In this document: positions 45,588 to 53,372 of the stretch, piece by piece
How the letters are laid out: each line of letters begins with the position of its first letter
Numbering within the stretch: the stretch's first letter is position 1
Source of the DNA: Schlesneria paludicola DSM 18645
Lineage (GTDB): Bacteria > Planctomycetota > Planctomycetia > Planctomycetales > Planctomycetaceae
NCBI RefSeq assembly: GCF_000255655.1
Contig: NZ_JH636435.1
Location: 2,742,043-2,806,042, forward strand
Direction: 5' to 3'
DNA length: 64,000 bases
Notes under the pieces: generated by a model
What the model was told of the DNA's origin: nothing
What the model saw: the letters and a program-made list of their open reading frames with translations, nothing else
Databases searched by the model: none
Made by a program: the position numbers and the translations under genes

Positions 45588-46193
45588 CTAGCGCCAGGAT
45601 CCATGCTGAACATTCGAAGTGATCGGCGGGTGCCAGTAGGCTCCCGAGAACAGACCGGGATAGCTCGAGCGGTACTTGACCTGGACCATTGTCCCTTGCA
45701 ATTCCCACTTCTCGTGCGACCGAACACCGAACGGTGTCAGAATCCAACCGCCTTTGACACGGTGGTAATAGGGCGGATAAATCGCGCGATAGGTGTGTGG
45801 ATAAAGCATTTCTTGCGGGGCAAACGCCTGGTTCGTAATCACCGTCGAACCGGTCCACGCGGGAATGTTGGGACGCGGTGTCGGATACATCGGGGCGCCC
45901 AATCGGACATAGCCCGGTTGCTGAATGGGTTGAGGAACCGGAGCCGACGCTTGTGCTTGATCGGCGTCAATCGGCGTCGGAGCAGGGCCGGTCGGTCCGA
46001 CAGGCTGGCGATATGAAACAGACTGTCCGTAGTACGGTGGCATTCCGACTGCGGGACTTGGAAGCTGCGAAGGCATCAGCATGGGTTGCGAGGAATCGCT
46101 GTACTGATAGGACTGATCTTGTGCGTACATGCACGGCATCATTAAGGCGGCCAAAACCACCGTGAAGCCGGCAGCCAATTGACGATGAGACAT
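45588..46193 (-). CDS. secreted Pro/Gln/Tyr-rich protein, first of the four-gene cluster
   Basis: The 201-residue product starts at ATG 46193, directly after a strong GGGAGGGG site; a longer frame to 46316 is less likely. The signal peptide is LAAGFTVVLAALMMPCMYAQ. The mature N-terminus is Pro/Gln/Ser-rich (SYQYSDSSQPMLMPSQLPSP). The C-terminal half has aromatic strands (GGWILTPFGVRSHEKWELQGTMVQVKYRSSYPG), suggesting a small beta domain. The strong ribosome site suggests high expression. No family is recognised. Confidence 0.6.
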   Translation of the reverse strand: MSHRQLAAGFTVVLAALMMPCMYAQDQSYQYSDSSQPMLMPSQLPSPAVGMPPYYGQSVSYRQPVGPTGPAPTPIDADQAQASAPVPQPIQQPGYVRLGAPMYPTPRPNIPAWTGSTVITNQAFAPQEMLYPHTYRAIYPPYYHRVKGGWILTPFGVRSHEKWELQGTMVQVKYRSSYPGLFSGAYWHPPITSNVQHGSWR

Positions 46194-46661
46194 CGAATCC
46201 CCTCCCTGGGTCGCTGTCGAGACTTCCTGCCGGGCGAGACTCATTGTCTCCCCAAACGGTTCGGACTTTCGAACACTACTGAATTTCGGTTGGGATGGAT
46301 CGCTGGAATGAGTCATTCCGTGTGTGTCGAACCGACTGAGCCGATTTTTGCAAAGGTTTGCGATTTAACGGCTTAAGATCAGTTGCAGATTCTTCGCAGT
46401 CCGTGTAATTGATAGTTTCAGTAAAATCGACGCACGCGAAAAAGTCACCCCAGTTTGTGACGCCTATGCACAACCGACCGACGGAAATGAGTCGGATCGG
46501 CAATTTGCACCTGAATCCGATCTGCCCATTCAAGACAACCCGCTGGCGCGTCCGACGAACACCAGAAAGAACCGCCGACAGCAGAAAATCCGCCACAATT
46601 CGATCCGCCTCCCCGCGGACGTGAATTCCCAGGCGGACGTGAAATACGAACGGAGTTGAAA
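46194..46661. other. divergent intergenic region between secreted cluster and topoisomerase genes
   Basis: Contains the leader of the leftward secreted cluster and the upstream region of the rightward topoisomerase gene. An open frame on the minus strand (46276-46677) overlaps the topoisomerase start and has no domain. CGGAG at 46651-46655 sits six bases before the chosen TTG start at 46662. Confidence 0.35.
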
Positions 46662-49052
46662 TTGGCGAAGCGCACATCCGCGAACGGCAACGGCGACAAA
46701 GGACCGGAAGTTACAGACCGAATCGAATACGTTCCTCTCAGCCAAGAGACACGGCGACGCTATCTGAACTACGCCATGTCCGTGATCACCTCACGGGCAC
46801 TGCCCGACGTCCGTGACGGTCTAAAGCCGGTCCAGCGCCGCATCATCTATACGATGTACAACGATCTGCATTTGACGGCGGACGGCAAGACGCTGAAATG
46901 TGCCAAGATCAGCGGTCAGACGATGGGCGATTACCATCCGCACGGCGATTTGGCCATCTACGACGCCCTAGTTCGCATGGCCCAGAACTTCAGCCTGCGC
47001 TACCCCCTGATTCACGGTCAGGGAAATTTCGGTTCGATCATGGGATTGCCTGCCGCGGCATCTCGTTATACCGAAGCCAAAGTCACGGATATCGCTGAAC
47101 GCCTGGCAGAAGAACTCAAGTTCCAAACGGTCGAGATGCGGCCCAGTTACGACGGACGCGAAAATGAGCCGATTGTTCTGCCGGCTCGGTTTCCCAACCT
47201 GCTGGTAAACGGAGCCTCCGGAATCGCCGTCGGCATGGCGACAAACATTCCGTCGCACAATCTCGGCGAAGTGATCGCGGCCTGCGTGCACCTCATCGAA
47301 AACCCCGAAGCAGAAACGAAAGATCTGCTGAAGCACATCAAAGGGCCGGATTTCCCGTTGGGTGGCCGAATCGTCACCGATCGCAAAGACTTGCGCGCCA
47401 TTTACGAAGAGGGGCGAGGGGCGATCAAGGTTCGCGGCGAATGGATGATGGACAAGGACAAGAAAGGCGGCGGCGAGAATCGCGTCGTCATCTATTCCAT
47501 TCCGTACGGCGTCGAATCGGGAGCTCTGGCCGCGGAAATCGGGGCCATCGTCAACACGCGAAAACTGCCGCAACTGCTCGATTCCAACGACGAAACCGAC
47601 AACAAACACGACTTGCGAATCGTTCTGGAACTGAAGCCCGGCTCCGATCCTGAACCGGTCATGACCTACTTGTTCAAGCACACCTCGCTCGAACAAAACT
47701 TCGGCTACAACGCGACCTGCCTGATTCCAGATGCCCACGGCGTGATGATTCCCGCGAGACTGGGTCTCGTGGAAATGCTGCGAGAATTCCTCAAATTCCG
47801 CCTGACGACCGTCCGCAAACGCTTTGAATTCGACCTACGACAACTCGAACAGCGCATTCACCTGCTCGACGGTTTCGCCATCATCTTCAACGACCTGGAC
47901 CGGGCACTGAAGATCATCCGGAACAGTTCCGGCAAACGCGATGCCTGCGACAAGCTGCTGAAGGCGTTCCCATTGCTCGACGAAGAGCAAACCATGTCGA
48001 TTCTCGAATTGCAGCTTTACAAAATCTCGCAATTGGAGATCAATTCGATCATCGGCGAACTGACCGAAAAGCGCGCCGCCGCCGAGAAGATCCGTAAGAT
48101 CCTCGCGTCCGAGAAGAAGTTGTGGAACGTGGTGCAAACCGAACTGCAAGAGATTTCGACCACGTTCGCCGACAAACGCCGGACCGCCATCGGCAGCAGC
48201 GAGGAAATCGTCGAGTTCGATGCCTCGGCCTATATCGTCAAAGAAAACACGAATGTGGTTCTGACGCGTGAAGGTTGGGTCAAACGGGTCGGACGCCTGC
48301 AAAGTGTCGAAACGACGCGCGTTCGCGACGGCGATGCGGTGCTGGATGTACTGCCCGGCAGCACGCTCGACAACATCGTCTTCTTCGCCAGCGATGGCGC
48401 CGCCTACACCTTGCCGATCGAACTCATTCCCGTCTCATCCGGATACGGTGAACCGATCTCGAAACATGTCAAACTGAGCGATGGCGTAAGCATCGTGGCG
48501 GCGATGACGACCGATGCCCGGTTCACACCGTCAGATCAGGACATGGGCGACGAACTGCCGCCCGCGCCGTATTTCCTGGCGCTCACTGCACAAGGACAGA
48601 TCATGCGTCTGCCGCTGTCGCCGTTCAGAGCGGCCTCGACCAAGGCGGGACGAAAGTATTGTCGGCTGGTGGACAATGATCGTGTCGTCTGGGTCGAACT
48701 GGTACGCGATGCCACGTCGGTGTTCGTCGCCACGCAACAGTCGCGCATCATCCACTTCGCGATGGACGAAGTTCCCATCCTGTCGGGAGCCGGAAAAGGC
48801 GTTCGCGGCATCAAACTGAGTGACCCCAAAGACGAAGTCCTGGGTGGTGCTCAGATGGCGCGCCCCAGCGACTGCCTGCGTGTCCAAACATCGGCCGAGA
48901 AAATGCTGGTGTTTGGCCAGATGAAATACGAAATCACCTCGCGCGGCGGCAAAGGAATTCGTGCCGCACAGCGCAGCACATTCACCCAAATTGTTCATCC
49001 CGAAATCGTCCTGATCGACTGGGCCGCAATGGAGGCCGAAAAACGCGAATGA
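46662..49052 (+). CDS. type IIA DNA topoisomerase subunit A (GyrA/ParC family)
   Basis: The 796-residue protein has SRALPDVRDGLKPVQRRIIYTM and the active-site Tyr at residue 136 (ASRYTEAKVTD), which attacks DNA. The winged-helix, tower and coiled-coil regions follow and the end is a beta-pinwheel. The chosen start is TTG 46662 with CGGAG upstream; a TTG two codons earlier is also possible. Near Tyr 136 the loop usually read GSIDGD-x-AAAMRYTE is GSIMGLPAAASRYTE: both acidic residues are lost (Met 127, Leu 129). No GyrA-box is visible at the first pinwheel blade; a related RGGKG occurs only near the C-terminus. This suggests a topo IV-like decatenase rather than a supercoiling gyrase. Confidence 0.9.
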   Translation: MAKRTSANGNGDKGPEVTDRIEYVPLSQETRRRYLNYAMSVITSRALPDVRDGLKPVQRRIIYTMYNDLHLTADGKTLKCAKISGQTMGDYHPHGDLAIYDALVRMAQNFSLRYPLIHGQGNFGSIMGLPAAASRYTEAKVTDIAERLAEELKFQTVEMRPSYDGRENEPIVLPARFPNLLVNGASGIAVGMATNIPSHNLGEVIAACVHLIENPEAETKDLLKHIKGPDFPLGGRIVTDRKDLRAIYEEGRGAIKVRGEWMMDKDKKGGGENRVVIYSIPYGVESGALAAEIGAIVNTRKLPQLLDSNDETDNKHDLRIVLELKPGSDPEPVMTYLFKHTSLEQNFGYNATCLIPDAHGVMIPARLGLVEMLREFLKFRLTTVRKRFEFDLRQLEQRIHLLDGFAIIFNDLDRALKIIRNSSGKRDACDKLLKAFPLLDEEQTMSILELQLYKISQLEINSIIGELTEKRAAAEKIRKILASEKKLWNVVQTELQEISTTFADKRRTAIGSSEEIVEFDASAYIVKENTNVVLTREGWVKRVGRLQSVETTRVRDGDAVLDVLPGSTLDNIVFFASDGAAYTLPIELIPVSSGYGEPISKHVKLSDGVSIVAAMTTDARFTPSDQDMGDELPPAPYFLALTAQGQIMRLPLSPFRAASTKAGRKYCRLVDNDRVVWVELVRDATSVFVATQQSRIIHFAMDEVPILSGAGKGVRGIKLSDPKDEVLGGAQMARPSDCLRVQTSAEKMLVFGQMKYEITSRGGKGIRAAQRSTFTQIVHPEIVLIDWAAMEAEKRE

Positions 49053-49254
49053 CGTTGGCCGGGCAACAGACAACACAGCCGCGGCTCAAAGGTTTTCCCT
49101 CCTGACTTGTGTTCACCTTTGGGAACGCCGCGGAATCGAGACCATGGCCCCAACATCTAAAGCCTGACCATGATTGTTCATTCGCAAGAAACCCGCACGC
49201 GATCGTCGATCGACATGCTGAACGGCCTCAAGTTCGACTTGCACGGAAGTTTTT

Positions 49255-51165
49255 ATGTCCAACGCTGAATACACTTCAAAAGATATCCAGGTTCTTGAAG
49301 GACTCGATCACGTCCGCATGCGTCCTTCGATGTACATCGGCGGCACGGATACCCGCGGGCTGCATCATCTGCTGTGGGAAATTGTCGACAACAGTGTCGA
49401 TGAACATCTGGCAGGGCACTGCAACGAGATCATTGTCACGTTGCATAAGGATGCGTCGGCCGTCACGGTCGACGACAATGGCCGCGGAATCCCCGTCGAC
49501 ACACATCCCAAGACCAAAAAGTCGACTCTCGAAACCGTGCTCACAACGCTGAATGCCGGGGGAAAATTTGATAGTCAGGCCTATGCACGCAGTGGTGGTT
49601 TGCACGGCGTGGGCTCGTCCGTGACGAATGCACTGTCGATCGAAATGGTCGCCACCGTTCGTCGTGATGGCTATGAATGGACACAGCGTTACAAACGCGG
49701 TCGCCCCACCACGCCGCTCAAACAAGTCAAGCCGTTTCGCGGTCATGGCACGATCATCTATTTTCGCCCGGATGACGAGATCTTCTCCAAGACCACGTTC
49801 AACCACGACACGATTCGCCAGCACCTGGAAGATATTGCCTACATCCACGCCGGCCTGAAGCTGACGTTCATCGACGAACAAAAGAAAGAGAAGCTCGAAT
49901 TCTTCCACCCGGACGGCATTGTTTCGTACCTGGCCAAGATTCTGTCGGAAGGGCAAAAGAAGGCGATCCACGAACTGCCATTCTCGGCCTCACGCGACGA
50001 CAGCCAGGCCAAGATCGAAGCGGTCCTGCAGTGGACGGAATCGACCGACGAACAACTCCGCAGCTACGTCAACGGGATCCGTACACATGCCGGCGGAACG
50101 CACGAATCCGGCTTCAAATCGGCAATCGCCAAGGCCGTGCGGAACTACATGGAAGTTCACGACATCAAAATCAAGGGCGTCGTGATCGAAAACAGTGACA
50201 TCCGTGAAGGGATGCTCGGCATCCTGTCGGTCTTTCTGTCGAATCCAATGTTCCAGGGCCAGACCAAAGAAAAGCTGAACAACCCCGAAATGACCGCCGC
50301 CGTTGAAGGGATGGTCCGCCCGGCGCTCGAAACCTGGTTGAACAATAATCCGACGATCGCCGACGCGGTGATTGGGCGAATCGTGCTTGCCGCCCGTGCC
50401 CGTCAGGCCAGTCGCGAAGCCGCCACTGACGTGCGGAGAAAAACGTCGACGACACGTCGTACCAACCTTCCCGGCAAACTGATGGACTGCCGTGCCACCG
50501 ACCCGGCGGAAGCCGAACTATTCATCGTCGAAGGTCTGTCCGCCGGTGGAACCGCCGGCATGGGCCGCGACAGCCGTACGCAAGCCATTTTGCCCCTGCG
50601 CGGAAAGATCCTGAATACCGAGACGCTCGCAACGTCGAAAATCCTCGAAAGCCAGGAAATCAAGGATCTCGTTGAAACCCTCGGCACCGGCCTCGGCCCC
50701 AACTTCGATATTCGGCGACTGCGATACGATCGCATCATCCTGATGATGGATGCCGATAGCGATGGCTATCACATCAGCACGCTGCTGCTCACGTTCTTTT
50801 TCCGTCACATGCGCGAACTGATCATCAACAAGAAGCTGTATCTGGCCCAACCACCGCTCTACAAGATTCAGGTGGGAACTCAGATCCACTACGCAAAAGA
50901 CGATGCGCACAAAGAAGAAATCCTGGCCAGCCTGCCTGCGAATCGAAAACCTGAAATCGGCCGATTCAAAGGTCTGGGCGAAATGACCGCCGTGCAGCTG
51001 AAAGAGACGACTCTCGACCCGAAAACACGAACCCTGCTGGCGGTGGACGTCGACAGTCTGGTCGAAGCCGATCAGACGTTCTCGCAACTGCTTGGCAAGG
51101 ACGCGAGCGAACGTTATCGAATCATCATGAGCGAAGCCAACCTGGTCGACGACCTGGACGTCTGA
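49255..51165 (+). CDS. type IIA DNA topoisomerase subunit B (GyrB/ParE family)
   Basis: The 636-residue protein has a GHKL ATPase (EIVDNSVDEHLAG, DNGRGIPVD, GGLHGVGSSVTNALS), a transducer domain, and a TOPRIM domain. The expected catalytic acids are present: Glu 426, Asp 499 and Asp 501 (MMDADSDGYHI). The usually invariant EGDSAGG motif reads EGLSAGGTAG, so its Asp is Leu 428, and DADVDG reads DADSDG. The C-terminal region (GRFKGLGEMTAVQLKETTLDP) is intact. The length suits ParE. Its start is 202 bases after the A-subunit stop, and the altered loops in both subunits suggest that they evolved together. Confidence 0.9.
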   Translation: MSNAEYTSKDIQVLEGLDHVRMRPSMYIGGTDTRGLHHLLWEIVDNSVDEHLAGHCNEIIVTLHKDASAVTVDDNGRGIPVDTHPKTKKSTLETVLTTLNAGGKFDSQAYARSGGLHGVGSSVTNALSIEMVATVRRDGYEWTQRYKRGRPTTPLKQVKPFRGHGTIIYFRPDDEIFSKTTFNHDTIRQHLEDIAYIHAGLKLTFIDEQKKEKLEFFHPDGIVSYLAKILSEGQKKAIHELPFSASRDDSQAKIEAVLQWTESTDEQLRSYVNGIRTHAGGTHESGFKSAIAKAVRNYMEVHDIKIKGVVIENSDIREGMLGILSVFLSNPMFQGQTKEKLNNPEMTAAVEGMVRPALETWLNNNPTIADAVIGRIVLAARARQASREAATDVRRKTSTTRRTNLPGKLMDCRATDPAEAELFIVEGLSAGGTAGMGRDSRTQAILPLRGKILNTETLATSKILESQEIKDLVETLGTGLGPNFDIRRLRYDRIILMMDADSDGYHISTLLLTFFFRHMRELIINKKLYLAQPPLYKIQVGTQIHYAKDDAHKEEILASLPANRKPEIGRFKGLGEMTAVQLKETTLDPKTRTLLAVDVDSLVEADQTFSQLLGKDASERYRIIMSEANLVDDLDV

Positions 51166-51212
51166 GCGATCGCCTACGAATTCACCCGCGATGAATTCCT
51201 TCGTTTCCTCCT

Positions 51213-51238
51213 CGTTCCCAAGCTCCCGCTTGGGGACG
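51213..51238. repeat. palindrome, family B (CGTTnCCAAGC type)
   Basis: CGTTCCCAAGC and GCTTGGGGACG pair around a TCCC loop. It is a variant of the perfect copy at 60487-60516. Confidence 0.65.
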
Positions 51239-51385
51239 CTCATCAAAAACCCAGAATGGCTGGGCCCCCAATCCGTTTACCCGCAGCCGATGATTTTCAC
51301 CGCTCGGCGGTGTACAGTACTGCGCGAAGCCGTTGCCGTCGGCCGCGGCACAGACGCAACTATGCAACGAATCAAGGAGTGGTCG

Positions 51386-51793
51386 ATGCGCATTCTGACA
51401 GGTTTGTGTTGTCTCGCGGCGTTAAGTCTTGTCGGACAGTCCGTCCACGCGTTCCCGTCAATTCCCGGCTACTTGAAGGACGGCTATAAAGACGACGCCG
51501 ACTACAAGAAATTCAACGAAACCGTCGAAGCCTTGAAGACGAAATGCGATGTCTGTCACAAACCCGGTGCGGACAAGACGGCAAAGGGGCACGGCCTGAA
51601 CGATTTCGGTAAGGTCTACCACGATCGCTTCAAGCACAAAGATTTCACCGCGGCGAACAAAGACAAGAAGACCGAAGAAGCGATGAAGATCTTCAAAGAC
51701 GCCTGGGAAAAGTCGGTCACCGAAAAGAACGCCGACGGCAAGGTCTTCCTGGAACTGATCAAGGAAGGCAAGCTTCCTGGTAAGAACGACTGA
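51386..51793 (+). CDS. small secreted c-type cytochrome-like protein
   Basis: The 135-residue product starts at ATG 51386, after an AAGGAG site. A signal peptide (ILTGLCCLAALSLVGQSVHA) is followed by a Lys-rich helical domain with one heme motif CDVCH. A distal HGLNDFGKVYHDRF may supply the other ligand, but no Met ligand is certain. It resembles short planctomycete cytochrome-like proteins. Extracytoplasmic electron transfer or heme-linked sensing is likely. A hairpin follows. Confidence 0.75.
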   Translation: MRILTGLCCLAALSLVGQSVHAFPSIPGYLKDGYKDDADYKKFNETVEALKTKCDVCHKPGADKTAKGHGLNDFGKVYHDRFKHKDFTAANKDKKTEEAMKIFKDAWEKSVTEKNADGKVFLELIKEGKLPGKND

Positions 51794-51832
51794 CACCATC
51801 GTTCGCGCCTCAGAAGACGAGATGCTCACAAA

Positions 51833-51862
51833 CGCCACTGCTGGCTGCGTCCAGCAGTGGCG
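51833..51862 (+). terminator. hairpin after the cytochrome gene
   Basis: A perfect 12-bp stem (51833-51844 with 51851-51862, CGCCACTGCTGG) with a six-base loop lies 40 bases after the stop. No T run follows. Confidence 0.6.
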
Positions 51863-51977
51863 ATCTTCGTAGAACGATCGCATCTGATGGAACACGACGT
51901 GGCGGCGCAGTTTCGTGGTCTTCAACCGAAGCGTCGATTTCCAGCGTTTTGAAAACGACATTCCGAGATCCGTGACG

Positions 51978-53186
51978 ATGGATGACCTGCTGACGAATCA
52001 TCGTGTCCGCCCCATTTTCGTCGGGACGGCGATTCTCGTCTTCCAACTCGTCGCGTTCGTGACATCCGCCGAAGAAAAGCCCGCCCATCTGAAACCGATT
52101 GGCGGTCGCTGGTACATCAACGACCAAAACCGCGAAAAGCCCATCTACCTCTACCGGGACGACGATCGCTATCTCGATTTGTTTTCGTATCACGCACAAG
52201 ATTCCAACAACGATGGCATCGAGAACATCAAGCTCAGTCACGACGACAAGTGCCTGATCATGAAAAGCCAGGGATACCCGAATCATCCCACGGCCATCTT
52301 TCCGAATAGCGATAACCCCAATTCGATCCGCATTCAGCAGTTCACATTTCGCCTGCCACTCGAACCAAAACTGGCCAACACCATCACGCGTTTGCCGATG
52401 GGTCCGATTGGAACCGCTCTCAATGGAGTCGTGTTCTTCAACCCGTTCGAAGCCGGAGGCATGAACGCCGTCGAGGGATACTCCGAGGTCTGGCTGGATT
52501 CGTGCTGCGGTCATCCCGCCCCCAATGGGATCTACCACTATCACAAGTACCCAAGCTGCGTGAAATCGCCGTTCACTGACAACGGAAAACAACACTCGCC
52601 CGTCATCGGGTTCGCCTTCGACGGTTTTCCGGTCTATGGTCCTTATGAGTCCGCCGGTGTGCTGGCCAAAGATCTGGACGCCGACAGCGGCAAGGGGCTC
52701 GACGTCTGCAATGGCCATTCCGACGAAATCCGTGGCTATCATTACCACGTCACGCCCGGTCGCTTTCCCTATATTTTGGGCGGATATTCAGGCGTCGTCG
52801 AACCCTCGAACAATCATGAATTGCGGCGGCCACGGCAGGGAGCGATCGAGAACAACGCCAAGCCAGGCACGACCATGAATCAAGTTCTCGCGTCCGTTCG
52901 CCCGGGAACCGCCTCACGCGGAAAAACGCACACAATTCAGCTGGAACTGAACGCCGTAACGGCCACGCGTCATCGTCTTCCCGACGGCAAGCCCTCCTGG
53001 GTCCAGATCGGTCCCTACGAAGCGAAGACGATCTCCCGACAAGGAAATCTCGTATCGGCCGAAATCGAGATCCCCTCCGACGCCACGTTAGGTGTCCTGC
53101 TCGACTGTCACCTGGAGTTTACAGGGCAGGGGGGAGGTCGCCCCACGGTCTTCAAGAAAAATGACGCATTCCGAGTCGTGGAATGA
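51978..53186 (+). CDS. secreted YHYH-domain protein
   Basis: The 402-residue product begins at ATG 51978 and has a membrane or signal segment (IFVGTAILVFQLVAFVTSA). The YHYH domain is clear: NGIYHYHKYPSC, PVIGFAFDGFPVYGPYE and GYHYHVTPGRFPYILGGYSG, with paired cysteines nearby (DSCCGHP). The domain is widespread in marine and soil bacteria and has no settled function. The His/Tyr motifs suggest metal binding. The last ~110 residues form a separate beta-rich segment (IQLELNAVTATRHRLP). It follows the cytochrome gene on the same strand, but the hairpin between makes separate transcription possible. Confidence 0.8.
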   Translation: MDDLLTNHRVRPIFVGTAILVFQLVAFVTSAEEKPAHLKPIGGRWYINDQNREKPIYLYRDDDRYLDLFSYHAQDSNNDGIENIKLSHDDKCLIMKSQGYPNHPTAIFPNSDNPNSIRIQQFTFRLPLEPKLANTITRLPMGPIGTALNGVVFFNPFEAGGMNAVEGYSEVWLDSCCGHPAPNGIYHYHKYPSCVKSPFTDNGKQHSPVIGFAFDGFPVYGPYESAGVLAKDLDADSGKGLDVCNGHSDEIRGYHYHVTPGRFPYILGGYSGVVEPSNNHELRRPRQGAIENNAKPGTTMNQVLASVRPGTASRGKTHTIQLELNAVTATRHRLPDGKPSWVQIGPYEAKTISRQGNLVSAEIEIPSDATLGVLLDCHLEFTGQGGGRPTVFKKNDAFRVVE

Positions 53187-53372
53187 AATCTTGAGCATGC
53201 CACGGCTCGGCGATGAAACCGAATTTCTCTGATCCGTGCCTGTGCGGGGTATACAATCCGGCCGTTCCTTCAATACCATCATCGACCGTGAGATCGGGTC
53301 ACGAAAGGCGCTCGACTTCGATCTTCAGGATTTGATGCCCAGGCGGGGCGCCGTTCAAGAGATTCATGCACG

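Noticed and set aside
46968-47738. 256-residue minus-strand frame opposite topoisomerase subunit A (and similar frames opposite subunit B and the decarboxylase)
   Set aside because: High-GC antisense artefacts opposite strongly supported enzymes.
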